Numbered from the stretch's first letter, positions 1 through 11,704 are shown. The stretch is 64,000 nt of DNA from Aldrovandia affinis (GCA_029706075.1 JAINUG010000113.1:3139279-3203278), one strand, 5' to 3'. Numbers and translations are program-made. Notes: a model not told the origin generated them from the sequence alone.

Positions 1-1640
1 GATTGTGTGCCTTGTTTTCAATGTTGGCTGGCTCTTATATGGAAACCTCTAAGCCAATTCAACATGTTAAATCAGTGTTTGGCAGAGTTAGTCAGAGATG
101 ATGAAGTGTGCCAGTTCCATAGCATGCTACTCACGTTCACTGGAAGCTACTCCCATAATTGCCATTTGCCTGTATGCTAACTTCTCTCATCTGAATACTA
201 CCAAACCAAATCCAGGCTTCCTTGCTCATATAAAATTGCCTGTTGAATTGCCTGTGCGAATAAGGTTTATTTTTCTTGCTGCTGGTACATGTGCAGGTGA
301 GTGCAAAAATGTTTTGTCTAAACTGTGTCTAGCTAATTAGTATATTACTCATCTGTAATCAAAAGGGGTGTCACTGATAAGTATTCTGCAAATAAAATGC
401 AGCCTCTGTAGTTGGTATTGTACCTTTCAATGGAGTGACCAGCTCCAATAGCTGATGAAATTGTTTGTGGGCAAAGCTGGCAGAGTTTGAAAAGGCCAGG
501 ACATTCTGCTCACTAGCTCTGATTCCTCAATAAACATTGCCAGCCTGAATCACAGTACAAATTAAAATTTTTAAATAAAGTCATATTTCATCTTTGGGGC
601 ACATCAAGCACCAAAGCCATTATTTCTTCCACTATTTGTTTATAGTAGTTTCTTATAGTATTTGCAACCTAGTAGGTGGTGTTTCTTTTCCTGATATGCT
701 TTGTCTGGTCACTCTCTGTTCCAAATCAGGCAACACTGGCTAAAGTCTGCCTGTTGTGAGAGGTTCAGTCGGTGTACACAGGGCTTGAAGCAGCGCTGTG
801 CTGAAAGTGGCCAGAGATTTGGTCTCACCTTTGCATTCTGTTGAGCTGATGCAAGCAAGGAGGACACACACCATTTTCACGTGTCACATATTTTCACTCC
901 ATTTACTGAGAGTAAATCGAGGAAATAGAGACAAGGCCAAACGTCAGATTGGTTTTAGAGATAATAACATATTGACGAGACATCTCCTCTTGGAAGGTGG
1001 CTCCCAGAAAAGCACACAATTTTGTACAATTTTGTTCAATATAATAAAATAGCTTTCCTTCCATAGTTTTATTGCAAATGGCTGCTTATACATTTGTCAT
1101 TAACTTGCTGGGACAAATTCCCTTGTGGCTAAAGTTGTTGTTGTTAGGTACCAGGAGGATGACGCAAGTGTTCACATATTACCCACAGTGTAGGGTGCTG
1201 CTAACTGTTTCACAACAAATAGATATCACAGTTGTAATTTTGACGAATTACAACCAGGGATGGATTGAGTGATTTGTTTTCAGATCACTCAATCCCCCAC
1301 CTACCTACTAAAAACAAGATAACTAAAAAATAAGGTATCTTTCAATAGCTTATATTAAGAAGTGAATATTAAAACTTTATAGTACACAATCAAGTTTTTT
1401 ACAGGATTAAAGAACAAATTACAATGAAAATATGTAGTGCTTCCTCAATAGCCACATCACAAAATTTTGTTTTTCTTTGACATGGGTTATGGGAATTGCT
1501 TTTAAACACTTATATCAAGTGAACATTGCCCTATTCCAGTGCTTTAGACAATTATAGACTGATTAGATTTGATTCAAATTAAACAAGCAGACAGCACAAC
1601 AGTGCTATCTGTAGTGCTTTAATAATTTCAAATTTTCATC
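1..1640. other. AT-rich sequence without a recognised gene
   Basis: Only short reading frames without recognisable motifs occur here, and codon-like structure is absent. I see no clear repeat family, tRNA or LTR terminus. It is probably intergenic or intronic DNA. Confidence 0.6.
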
Positions 1641-1644
1641 TTAA

Positions 1645-1990
1645 TTATAGCTGCAAGCAGCAATTATGGGGGCCAAGCACTCATAGCCACGATTAAGCCA
1701 AATTAGATGGTGGTGACCCATAGGGCACAAATACATATTCCTAATTAGGGGATTAGTCACTGCAGCAAGTTTCAAATGTCTGCAAAGGAAGTGCTTTTAA
1801 GTAAAATTTTTAATCATTTTTTATATATGGAGCTCTATGGCACCTCCATGTTTTTTGTTTGGGCCAATTCTTTACGTTGGAGTCTTGATGTAGCTATCAA
1901 TGTAAGTACCATTGTACCATTTATCACTGTATGTGAAGCCATTTGGGATTTATTAGCATTTGTGCAATGAGCCACGCCCATTGCCTAGTT
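1645..1990 (+). repeat. Unclassified interspersed repeat R1, copy 1
   Basis: The block starts with TATAGCTGCAAGCAGCAATT followed by GGGGGCCAAGCACTC, and later carries GGGCCAATTCTTTA and TATCAATGTAAGTACCA. Related wording recurs in the same order at 6033-6198 (GGGCCAATGCTTTA, TGTCAATGTAAATACCA), and the mirror of the opening, AGTGCTTGGCCCCCTAATT, occurs near 7575-7595. That makes it a dispersed repeat rather than unique DNA. I do not recognise a transposase or LTR ends; a non-autonomous DNA transposon is the likeliest class. Confidence 0.5.
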
Positions 1991-2198
1991 TATTTCCATA
2001 CTGGGACAAGGTTTTTTTTTGTGTAGCAATTTTTCTTAATAATTATAATATAATGGGGATGGGCCAACAAACAAATTAGTGAACGCTGCATGTTAATATG
2101 TTAAACGGTTTCAGAGGAGATATATTTTAAAAATTCTAAATGGTTGACTCATGGGTTCCCGAGGTGCATTTCTTTCTGTGAGATGTATCTACTAACAT

Positions 2199-2300
2199 TG
2201 GGCCTCATTCACGAACAGTGTGTTAGCACAGATCTGTGGGTAAAGCATGTGCATGATCAATCTGATGCAACTTTTCGAATTCATCAATTTGCTCCTAGTT
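2199..2300 (+). repeat. Terminal fragment of a Harbinger-like element, family H3
   Basis: The sequence opens GGGCCTCATTCACGAACAG and continues with AAAGCATGTGCATGATCAAT and AATTCATCAA. The reverse complement of 35970-36098 has the same order of motifs (GGGCCTCATTTGCGAACAG, AAAGCATGTGTATGATCAAT, AATTCATCAA). A GGGCC start is typical of PIF/Harbinger and related DNA transposons. The matching other end of this copy was not found nearby, so it is reported as a terminal piece. Confidence 0.5.
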
Positions 2301-2301
2301 A

Positions 2302-3400
2302 AAAATGTTTGGAACAGACCAGTCATATGCACGAATATATGCCACCGGAAATGACAGAACCTGCTTGTAACTCAATTGAGATCAAAAGTATGAATTATAT
2401 TATACATACATATGGGAACAAAATAGTTGTATTATTTGTAATAATATGCAACACAACACAATTTTGTACACGTTCTTAAAATTCTACATTCCTATGTTGT
2501 TGATAGTGTCATATATATATATAGTTATGTGTATTTTAAGGCTGAGAAATGTATCCAAAAAAATGATAGTTATGGATACCTTCTCGTTATTGATATGTAT
2601 ATATCACATAGAGTTTTGTGTGTCAGCAGTTCTGCTGCAAGCAAAACAGGAAACCTAATGGTGGAAAGTGAATGCAGTTTAGTCAGCTAACTAGCTGCAT
2701 CTGCCAAAATTATAAATCTTCTACACAATTTTCTTTACGCTGTTCTATTTGTACCCACTGTGATCTTTGTGCAATGGACTGAAATCAGTAGCTAGCTACC
2801 CGGGTTAACAAGTGTGCATACAAGTTATCTAACTAGCTAGTTTGCAAGCTTGCTAGCTAGCTAGCTAACTCTTCTGTCTGTTAGTATCCAACATTATCTT
2901 GAGAATTTTCTATACTGTATAGACAAAATAAGCAACTAGCTCTGTATTTGAACCACAACATTTATTCATACAATTTTATCCTTGAGTTTCCGTCAATGCT
3001 GCTATAACTTTATTTACACTTTTTATAAAAGATACTTAAGCCCTTAGGAAGTAATTACAAGTGATTTGCTGCCGCTGTCTTGTGAAACAGAAAATCTAGA
3101 ATGTTTACAGATTTGTAATGTAATGTCTCACACATACTTTTTTATGGTATTATCAATAATTCCCAGTTACTGCTTGACTTAAGGTCAGCAGTTTACCTAC
3201 ATTGAATTGCCTTGTATGTAATTAATGCAATAGTAATATCCAGACCAGTTTATTAATGGTAATATACCAGCAATAAAAGTATATTACTATTTCTAACGTC
3301 GCAAGATTTTATCATACACACGTGGCAAAAACATTGACAGAAACCTTAGAATCGTGACTTTCAGATTTGAGCACTGGCAAATAATATGAGATTTTTTTCA
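2302..3400. other. AT-rich sequence with a GCTAG-rich patch
   Basis: No gene is visible. Around 2786-2872 the sequence is unusually rich in the self-complementary words GCTAGC, CTAG and AGCT, including four overlapping GCTA units. A similar patch lies at about 19640-19960. The remainder is AT-rich with no recognisable coding or repeat structure, although the region may be the interior of the element whose end is at 2199. Confidence 0.4.
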
Positions 3401-3406
3401 TTAGGT

Positions 3407-4494
3407 TAATTAGACCAAAAGTAAACCTTGCCTTTTACTCTCTTTTTTACCTGGAAGTTCCGTCCCCCTTCTATTGACATGGTAACTAGGTGCTAGTCTT
3501 GGGGAGGGGCGTGGGGCCATGTGTGAAATCGCAGCGTAAACAATGTCCCGACATTATATTGCATCTTGTCTGTGTTTACGGTTATGAGCTGCCAGCAACA
3601 GACGGTGTATGCTGATATTTATTTGATTTACCATGTTTTCAAATACTCATGAAAATATATGAATTCTGCGTCTTGTGACGCTATACGGAAAAAATCAGAA
3701 TCATTGCGGACTGCTGCGAATAATTAACGGGAGGATATTTAACCAGCTGGCATTCTGTTTGCGCTTGGACATTATCTAGCTTAACTTTATCGAGAACTTG
3801 TTTGTGTGCTTATTGTGGTTTAGATTCCCAGCGTGGCGGCACGGTGGTGCAGTGGATAGCGCTGTCGCCTCACAGCAAGAAGGTCTGGTTCGAATCCAGG
3901 CCGGGGCCTTTCCGGAGTTTGCATGTTCTCCCGTGTCCGCGTGGGTTTCCTGTACTGATTCCAAAGACAATGTTAGGCTAATTGGAGAGTCTAAATTGCC
4001 CGTAGGTATGAGTGTGTGAGTGAATGGGTGTGTGCCCTCGATGGATTGGCGACCTGTCCAATTCCTGCCTTGTTTGGGTGCTGACCCTGACCAGGAATAT
4101 TAGATAATGGATGGATGGATGGATTCCCAGCGTTTAGTTTATTCCGAGATTTTGGATACATTTTGTTTGTTCCTGATCATTGGTTATTTTGTTTGTCTTT
4201 TTGTGTCTTCGTGTCTTCGAGACACGGATTTTGCTTTTCCTACAGACGTTTAAAGATAAATATCTTAAACCCAGAAAACGGGCTACTTTTGATCATGTGC
4301 CTGTGCCCAATGCCAAACAGACTTTGGATGTTGTCAAACTGGCTTCTGTTGGTCGCAAGAAATGCGTAGGCTACTCTTCAAGATGTCTTTGTCTGATGGC
4401 CTTTGAGAGAGAGATGGCCCATCTGACAGATCTTTCAGGTGTGGATCATGAATATTCTGTAAATTAGCATATAGCCCTCCCACAGCCTGAAATA
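3407..4494 (+). mobile_element. ~1 kb interspersed repeat LR1, copy 1, interrupted by a SINE
   Basis: This block is a near relative of 49633-50652 in opposite orientation. Both begin TAATTAGACCAAAAGTAAAC and end CAGCCTGAAATA when read in this direction. Order is conserved throughout: a GC-rich start, a GTGTTTACGG block, GGGAGGATATTTAACCAGCT (a TATA-like ATATTTAA), then GCGCTTGGACATTATCT and a T-rich second half. The layout of upstream repeats, TATA box and transcribed part resembles an LTR U3-R-U5, but TG...CA termini are not visible, so the class stays open: solo LTR or non-autonomous DNA element. This copy lacks about 230 bp present in copy 2, and carries a SINE at 3834-4121. No clean TSD is seen. 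Confidence 0.7.
3834..4121 (+). mobile_element. tRNA-derived SINE with (GGAT)n tail, inside LR1
   Basis: The head carries RNA polymerase III promoter boxes: an A box at 3845-3855 (TGGTGCAGTGG) and a canonical B box at 3887-3897 (GGTTCGAATCC). The body has the familiar fish wording GGAGAGTCTAAATTGCCCGT and the 3' end is GATAATGGATGGATGGATGG. The insert is bounded by an 11-bp direct repeat, GATTCCCAGCG, at 3823-3833 and 4122-4132. The inverted paralogue of the host repeat has a single uninterrupted copy of that site near 49972-49982, proving the insertion. A GATG-type tail is reminiscent of Rex3/RTE LINEs; that partner assignment is inference. Confidence 0.93.
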
Positions 4495-4496
4495 AA

Positions 4497-5108
4497 TGTG
4501 ACCAGTTATGATAAAACCAGGTTTTTAGCTATTTAGATCTCATATGTGCTAAACAATTTTCACACCCTTACATAACCAAGACCTTGATGAACAAACGCAC
4601 ATTGGCAAAACAATTCGTCACTATAGTTTAATGTGTGCTTTCACAACTTTTGTGACGGCAGAAAAATGCTGCATATGATACTGACCAAACTATTGATGGC
4701 ATATAAATGTAGCTGTGATTGTCCTTCAAATAAAAATATCAAACACTTTGGAGTAAGTGTGTTAAATTGATGAAATTGAGATAAATATCAGACCACGCCA
4801 AAATCACAAACCTCCTCTAAGCTTAGCACGGACCTCAGGGGGTTAAAGACTCAACAAGACTTAAAAATGTGTGACAATGTGTGAAGCACTTGGCTTTGCT
4901 GGAAGATCTAGAAGGCTCCGATTTGAGAAGCAAGCACATCTTTGAGATCAGCAAGATGTTTGCACAAAATGACGAATGGCTTATATGTTTTGATTGCCAA
5001 ATTCTTGGAATTTTGATTTCTTGTACTTTTTATGTTTGAGTTTGTGCTTTTGCTTTGACTTTGAGTGTGCTATACAATTTATAAATTGCATGTGTGTGCA
5101 TGTCATGT
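4497..5108. other. No recognised feature
   Basis: AT-rich DNA; no coding motif, repeat terminus or RNA gene is recognised. Confidence 0.5.
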
Positions 5109-5262
5109 AATAATAATAATAATATATGCCATTTAGCAGACGCTTTTATCCAAAGCGACTTACAGTAGTGAATGCATACATTTTTCAGTATATGTGGCCC
5201 CAGTGGGGATTGAACCCACAACCTAAGCGTTGCTAACGTTGTGCTCTACCTACTGAGCCACA
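5109..5262 (-). mobile_element. tRNA-derived SINE with fish LINE-type tail
   Basis: On the minus strand the element starts TGTGGCTCAGTAGGTAGAGC with the A box at 5249-5260 and a B box at 5206-5216 (GGTTCAATCCC). It continues with ACATATACTGAAAAATG, TTCACTACTGTAAGTCGC and GGATAAAAGCGTCTGCTAAA, and ends in a TTA-repeat tail seen on this strand as TAATAATAATAATAATA. It is a nearly intact copy of the SINE that is split by a Tigger at 54930-56466 and serves as its reference. Confidence 0.88.
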
Positions 5263-5517
5263 GAGAACCACACAATCTGGACTCATCAATATACACACAT
5301 AGGTAAGAATGAAATTGAGTGGTGCACATGCTTTTTATTAAACCAGTGGTACTTTTGTGTGAGAACATTTTATATGCACAAAATACATGTTTCTATGAAC
5401 ATGAGCAAGTGGAAGTTTCATATGAATTAACCATGTGGTTAGGCCAAAACTGACAAAAGTGCAGGTGAGTAAAAATAATCAAAAATGGCCACCAATGCAG
5501 GCAGTAGTTTTTCATAT

Positions 5518-6028
5518 TGTAGCGAGCGTGCGCAAGATGATGTATCAAGAAAGAGACAGAGTCCAGTAGTAATGCAAAAATGACCATGCGAGTAGCCACT
5601 TTATTAAAAGAAACAATAATTATCAGTGCTCCATACACCACACAGCTACAGATACAATTTTTGAGTTCCAAAAACCCTTGGTGATACAAACGCATCCTTA
5701 GAAGGACACGTTTGACCATTAAATGCCTTCCATAGATGTCGCAACAATCAGGAAGTAACAGTTCACTTCACACTTGGTTGGATGAACACATTTGCTCTGG
5801 AACACGAGGGACTGCACTAATTACACTGGGCATATTGGTTGCGGTGGTTCCAGACACCAACTCACCACGACCAGCTAGCTAACACAACAACATGGTTTTC
5901 TAACACACATAAAGGATTAACATAACACTTTTGTAATTAACCTGGGGGAGACACACAAAGAAAAAAATCGTTCCCCACAATGCCCCACGCACACATTTTA
6001 GGGGAGCGACCCTCCCAGGATCGCTACA
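5518..6028 (-). mobile_element. Solo LTR, family L1 (TGTAGCGA...TCGCTACA)
   Basis: The 511-bp unit has matching inverted ends, TGTAGCGA and TCGCTACA, and is flanked by a 4-bp direct repeat ATAT at 5514-5517 and 6029-6032. An AATAAA polyadenylation-type hexamer is read on the minus strand near 5601, which suggests minus orientation. No gag or pol coding and no second LTR lie beside it, so it is a solo LTR left by LTR-LTR recombination. Its sequence differs from the LTR family at 22151 and 61982. Superfamily cannot be set from the LTR alone. Confidence 0.82.
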
Positions 6029-6032
6029 ATAT

Positions 6033-6198
6033 TAAGGACTCTATAGAGCCAACATGTGTTCTGATTGGGCCAATGCTTTAGGGTCTTTAGAGTCATAGAG
6101 TCTTTATGTGACTGTCAATGTAAATACCAAGTTTCATGTCAAACCATTTGAATGGCCACTGCAAGATCATTAAATTACTGCAGCCATGTTATTTGATG
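6033..6198 (+). repeat. Repeat R1, copy 2, left part
   Basis: This stretch aligns in wording and order with the second half of copy 1 at 1645-1990 (GGGCCAAT.CTTTA, TCAATGTAA.TACCA, GCCATTTG-like segment). It stops at TTATTTGATG, where a TA dinucleotide and the Tc1 terminus begin. The right part resumes after the Tc1 relic at about 7472. Confidence 0.5.
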
Positions 6199-6200
6199 TA

Positions 6201-7410
6201 CAGTGGGTATAAAATATTCACCCCTTTTGGTATTTTTCACATTTTATTTCATTTAATTGGGATTTATGGCTACTGATTAACACAAAATAATCTGTAATGT
6301 CCAATCAAATAGAAAAAATGGCTTTTTCTTAATTAATTACAAATGATTAAAACTGAATAATTGATTGCATAAGTATTCCGTATTTGCTAAGACACACTTA
6401 AATAAACTCTGGTGCAATCAATTGTCTTCAAAGGTCATATAATTATATGATTGGAGTCCACCTATACACAAATAAGGTGTTTCAAATTATTTCAAATGAA
6501 ATACACCTGTCTGTGAGAGGTCCAACAGTTGGATCGTGCATTTCCAAACAGCTTCATCATGAAGACCAAAGAACAATAATTTTTACATTTACATTTGACA
6601 TTTTTACAACAATACAACAATCAAAGCAAATGCAAGAAAAGGTTCTTCAAAAGCACCAATCAGGTTTAGGATATAAGAAGATTTCAAAGACTTTGAATAT
6701 CCCCCAAAACCACTGTGAATTTAATTAGAGAACCATCCTCCAAAACTGAATTTAATTAGAACAAGCCATCCTCCAAGACACAGTCCTCCATGGCTGTGAA
6801 CTGTCCGTAGGACAACAATAGCCTGGGCGGTTCATAAATCTGCACTTAATGGAAGGGTGGAAAAATAAAACTTGCATGAAATCTCACCTAGAGTTTGCCA
6901 GAAGGCATGTGGGAGACAGAACAAGTGTAAGATTCTATGGCCTTATGAGACCAAGATTTAAGTTGTTGGCCCCAATGTTAGGTGTTATGTTTGGTGCAAG
7001 CCTAGCACTGTGATGGGGATGCTTCTCTGTTTCAGAGACTGGAAAATGGTCAAAATAGAGGGCAAAATAGATAGGGAAAGATATAGACAAATCTTGGAGG
7101 AAAACCTAATGCAGTCTTCAACAGACCTGGGACTTGGAAAAAGATGTAATTTATATTCCAGCAGGATAATGACCCAAGACATACAGAAAAATCCAAGAGT
7201 TGTTTAAAAACAAAACATGTCCTGGAGTAGCCCAGGCAAAGCCCAGACCTCAATCCCATTCAGAATCTGTGGAAAGAAAATTGCTGTTCACCAATGGTCC
7301 CTATCCAACCTGATGGAGCTCCAGCAATTTTGAAAAGAATGGGCGAACATTGTAGTGTAGTTTTGATTCCATGAAGTAAGAAAATGCCAGGGGGTGAATC
7401 TCCAGGTAAA
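6201..7410 (+). mobile_element. Tc1-like DNA transposon relic 1, inserted in R1
   Basis: The left terminus follows a TA dinucleotide (6199-6200) and reads CAGTGGGTATAAAATATTCA then CCCC, a Tc1-like terminal inverted repeat. The right terminus is degraded: GGGGGTGAAT near 7390-7399 is the only matching piece, after which the sequence is AT-rich. Coding remnants of a Tc1/mariner transposase lie between. Repeat R1 flanks it on both sides, showing insertion into R1. Confidence 0.82.
6620..7372 (+). pseudogene. Tc1-like transposase relic 1
   Basis: Fragments in several frames match the Tc1/mariner transposase plan, in which the enzyme binds the terminal repeats and cuts and pastes the element at TA sites. 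The N-terminal helix-turn-helix is visible as KVLQKHQSGLGYKKISKTLN (about 6641-6700). Later come a region like GKIDRERYRQILEENL (7060-7110), a DNDPRHT-like segment with the second catalytic Asp (about 7167-7187) and PDLNPIQNLW. In the DD34E family the last motif should carry the catalytic Glu before NLW; here codon 7261-7263 is CAG (Gln). Frame changes and stops, including the loss of the segment with the first Asp, make it non-functional. Confidence 0.8.
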
Positions 7411-7471
7411 ATGTATTATTTATTATTATTAATTAGTTATGTCAATTTAAATATTTCTCATTAAATTGACT

Positions 7472-7617
7472 GGTATAGTGCCACAAAGTGGCCAACAGGC
7501 ACTGTAATTGCTCATTGGGCCATTTTCAATGGTCAATGCATTTAAGCCTGTTTTGCCAAGTTTTTCAGCACCTTCAGTGCTTGGCCCCCTAATTAGCCAA
7601 TTAGCTAGCTATAGCTC
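7472..7617 (+). repeat. Repeat R1, copy 2, right part
   Basis: Starts TATAGTGCCACAAAGTGGCC and contains TTGCTCATTGGGCCATTTTC, ending near AGTGCTTGGCCCCCTAATT, which is the reverse complement of the opening of R1 copy 1 with small changes. It completes the host repeat interrupted by the Tc1 relic. Confidence 0.45.
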
Positions 7618-8580
7618 CCTACATATAAATGCGTACCTGCCAACTATCCCCTATTTTGTGGGGAGTCTCCCATACTTTATACAAATTTCCCCACCTGCTC
7701 CCCTATGGTAATTTCTCCCCGATTTCTCCTAAATTTTTAATTATTTTGCCACACAATGTACAGTAATTCAAATTCATTATTATGAGCTTACAGGGTTTAA
7801 AAAAATAGGCCTGGGTGAGGCCCCCTGGCAGCCGGTGGCCTGTTTAATTTGAAACGGATGAAACATGGTTAAGTCCGTTGATAATTGTAAAGTATGAGCA
7901 TGCTCTCTCTTTTTCTCTTTTTCACACAGACACACACACACACACAGATAAAATGCATATCAAAGAAATGTAAGAAATAACAATATTGCTGAGTAAGCCA
8001 AAGGAAGTCAAATGAAGGGAATAATAATAAAAAGGTTCCTGGGTATTATAGCTTTAGGGAACATTCCGATTCCTGGATCTAGGCGCTCAAGTGTGTAGGC
8101 AGGACTTTTCTCCTGTTCTTCATAAACTCCAGCACCACTAATTGTGCACCATTAGACTGGCAGGATTCTAATTGGGGGTATAATAATTGTGCAGTAATAT
8201 TAACATAACAGGAATACTGATATTCATAATGACATGGCATCAGAGGGGAAAAAAGAGAATGGAAGTCACCATCGCCATCATTCTTTTCCTGTGATCCATC
8301 ATTACAGTTAAAGCAGGGGTGTAGACTAAGATATTGTGAATCTGAAAGGGATTAGATTATGAATAATCTAAAACACAGCTGGCAGATGGAAGAGTGCATA
8401 CGCAGAGGCAGCATTCAAATCTAAAAGTTTTTACAAAGAATGCTGCAGGGTACAGCAGTTTTTACTTAACAGGAGAACATGTTCTCACATCTGTCCCAGA
8501 CTGTTTTCGCTCTCTTGCCTCACAAACACTCTCATGAATAAACACATATTTTGCAACACATTACATTGCGTTACGTCACA
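7618..8580. other. No gene; short CA repeat
   Basis: The stretch holds a degenerate CACACA tract near 7924-7946 and AT-rich unique DNA. The segment at 7625-7730 has repeated CTCCC and TCCCC words that may be an old repeat, but no family could be assigned. Confidence 0.4.
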
Positions 8581-8650
8581 ATACAATTTAGCAGATGCGT
8601 TTAGCCAAAGTGACTGAAATTGCATTCAATTAGCAAATTCAAGTGCAATG
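8581..8650 (-). repeat. Fragment of fish SINE/LINE 3' tail
   Basis: The wording CAATTTAGCAGATGCGTTTA, GCCAAAGTGACTGAAATTGC corresponds to the reverse complement of the AAGCGTCTGCTAAATG tail shared by the SINEs at 5109 and 54930. No tRNA-like head accompanies it. Confidence 0.55.
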
Positions 8651-8659
8651 CATAATTAT

Positions 8660-11600
8660 ATGCCAACGTTCACCAGCATTCGGGGTGTATATATGAAGCC
8701 ACTTCCTTGATCTTTGCGCTGTGATTCAGCCCCCATTACTAGTCCCCATTACTAATTTGAGTACAGAGCAGGAACATCCCAGGGAAACCTAAATCGCCCA
8801 TTCAGATTTCCAGGATTAATGGACTGGGTAAGTTATGAATAATGGAGTGGGGGTACACTTCTGCAGTGGATATACCCCCCATTAGGCAAAGTCAGGGGTC
8901 TGTAGCAGTCTTTCCGCAGACTGTTAACCTGTTCATTGGTCCAGCGAGCAGAGACGTCCTGGGAACATAACAGCCAGGGGACCCTGGAGTCGACGACTTG
9001 AAGCCCAGCATTTACACACATGAAATGAGTGGGGCGAAGTCTCCACCAGCCCATCGGCAGCTGTCTGTGTTTTTTTCTGCTGCGTGATGCATGGGCTTCA
9101 TGACCAGGGATCTGAATAACAATCTGCTATTGAATTCTGAGTATTTTTTTCATTCTCTTCTCTCTGTCTCTTCAAAAACAAAAACACGGAAAAGTGTAAA
9201 AAAAAATGCAGCCATACCTTTGCTATGCCATTGCCATGCAAATCGCATAAGGGTCCTATCCCTACTTAATACCCTACTGCAGGTCCCTCTTTCTCTTTCT
9301 CTTTTGTTTTAACATGAGTGCTTAATATTTTATTTGTGTTAATTACTCAATTAAGTTTCCTGCATTCTCTACCTCCTTGATTACACAAACTAATTTTTGT
9401 TGGGGAAAAAGAGACAAGTGGTTCAAAATAAATAAAATATAAATAAATGTGGTCATTAAGAAAACTCGCTGGTCATTAAGAAATCACAAAACATTACACA
9501 ATAAATTTATAAATTGGCAACATAATTTACTCATTTACTCAAAATATGAGGGATTGTTACCTCATTTAGAAATTAGTACCACGGGTGTCCAACAGGTAGG
9601 GCTGGCCCTCCCCTTTCAAATGAGAACACCCCCCTCCCAGGCACAGGCCGTCTAAGTGTCCTTCCCTGGGTTACCAAAGTATTGCCTTTATTTCAGCAGT
9701 TACCTGTGCTAGTATCACTCTTAATTACCTTTATTATTAATAATAATTGTAATATTTGTAATAATTGTAATAATGTCTATACTTCTATGTATTTAGTCTA
9801 TATATTCAGGACCTCTGATGCTCATTCTTGTCGTGTTTACCTCTGAGATCTAAGTGAAGATCAAACAAATCCTTGTTGAGGTGTTACAGCAGCAGGGACA
9901 CCTTTGGCGTCATCATCATTGACATGTCAGGGCATTGTTCTCATTTTGCGAACAGATCATACACTGTCCATGCCATCATGTCATTTGATGTGACTTTGAT
10001 AATCTCTGATGATTAAAGAGTGTTAGATGACATAAAATGGAGTACACACAGCCAGGGAGGCTAGTTTGGCCCCACTTACAAATGCGTGGGATCAAGGGTT
10101 ATTAATAAAGGTGATTTTGACACGTCCCGAGGCAATCATAAGAGCATGGGGGCAATGATGGAGATGGAAATAAGAGGAGCCATACATCTTGCAATACATT
10201 AGTGGCTGGGAGGACGCTTTTCCCAGGGAGAAACTAGCCCCCTTCAAGCATCCATCACCAGATCGCTGTCTGCGGATGGGATTTTGATGGATCTGCATCC
10301 CCGCGCCCGTGTTTGGAGTTAGGCAGTATTTTTGGGGGTTGACTGATGTCCCGAGTGTAATAGTATTCAGGCTACGATGATGCCCGGGCAGAAGAGACAC
10401 ATCGATTAAATGTCACCTGGCTGTGATGGCCAAAGGTGGTTTGCTGTGGCAGTGAGGTGGATTGTCACGTCCCACATCCACTCGCTACCGCAGTTAGTTT
10501 TTTTCTGGAAAAGCCTGAGAGTAACCTGCCTTGCATTATATCCAATGGCGCCATCCATTTAAAAGATGTACATGTACAGCCCTCCTGCAGCTTGACTCCG
10601 CACTGAACGTCCTCCTCTACATAAGCCAGACAAGAGGATCCTCAGGGAACAATGGGTGCAAGTATATTAAATGATCGTGCCGTCAATGACCAGCATGGGC
10701 ACATCACTTCGCTACTCTAAATCTTGAGCGCACAGCTAAGTGTGAGAGCAAAATTAATAATAACACATTAAGGGCTAATATCTCTCTTCAGTATGCAGAA
10801 AGGAGGCTTCAAAGCCTGCGGTCATTGTCTAACAGATATATCCTGCTTTACACAGGGCCCAGGAGGCTGCTGCATGCTGGGGATGAGCTGCTTGTATATG
10901 GCATGCTTGATTTGTACCTTGCATGCATTACGGGCTCTTTCCTTGTCGGCTTCTGAGGGATTTGTGGTTTGAGCTGCTATAGCCTCTCTGGACACAGTTG
11001 AAGTGCCCAGAGACTGGATTTGGCTGCTATGTTGTTAACAACTCCAGTCACAGTGGGTCTATAACAGAGCAGGGGAAGGCCGTGCCCACGGGCGTGCCTG
11101 TCAAAAATCACGGCTGGCACTTCCAGTCCTTGAGGTACAAATGCCAGCTGGGTTTCCAGTCATCAGATTCTGTTAGAAACTCCCTTTGTATACTGTATGC
11201 AGCTGGTCTTCCCATCCAATTTCTTAGGCTTACCAGTCATGTCCTGAGGTGGTAGGAACGGCTGAAAGCAACGTGCCAGTTGAAGCCTGAATTCGCCCAT
11301 TACCACTTAAAGAGCACTACAAGGCTACAATGTTATTCTCCTCACAATTTGCCGCTGAGCTAAAGAAGAAAAGAGAACAATTCAATCAACAGAAACCGAG
11401 CTGGCAATATGACACCCTGACTAGGAGAACATGAGATAATGGTCACACAGGACAAATCACACTTCAACAAACCTCTTTCCACTTTTTATATTTACAGTGT
11501 TCTTTTTCTTAAGGATTTTTATTTCCCTTTCGGGTCATGTTTTTTTCATTAACCCCCCACATTGTAGAAATGAGGATGATATGCAGAAACTGTCAGAACC

Positions 11601-11670
11601 AATAAAGAGAGAATCTGCACTGTAATGAATGGGTTCATTGGGAAAAGCTTTCCTGACTCTCAGTGGAAAT
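8660..11670. other. Mostly unique, non-coding sequence
   Basis: No recognisable repeat or coding exon. The part from about 10080 to 11270 is more balanced in base composition than its AT-rich surroundings and has no repeat landmarks, so it is a candidate for conserved non-coding DNA; this cannot be tested without other genomes. Confidence 0.4.
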
Positions 11671-11684
11671 TCTATTGCCCCCCC

Positions 11685-11704
11685 CACACACACACACACA
11701 CACA
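11685..11704. repeat. (CA)n microsatellite
   Basis: A short, nearly pure CA run follows a C tract. Confidence 0.85.

Noticed and set aside
3798-4467. Plus-strand frames and the mirror frame at 49660-50019
   Set aside because: The similarity between them reflects the shared LR1 repeat and includes SINE sequence; there is no conserved protein pattern beyond DNA identity.
5393-5719. 108-codon minus-strand frame
   Set aside because: Most of it lies across the end of a solo LTR, with no domain; a chance frame.
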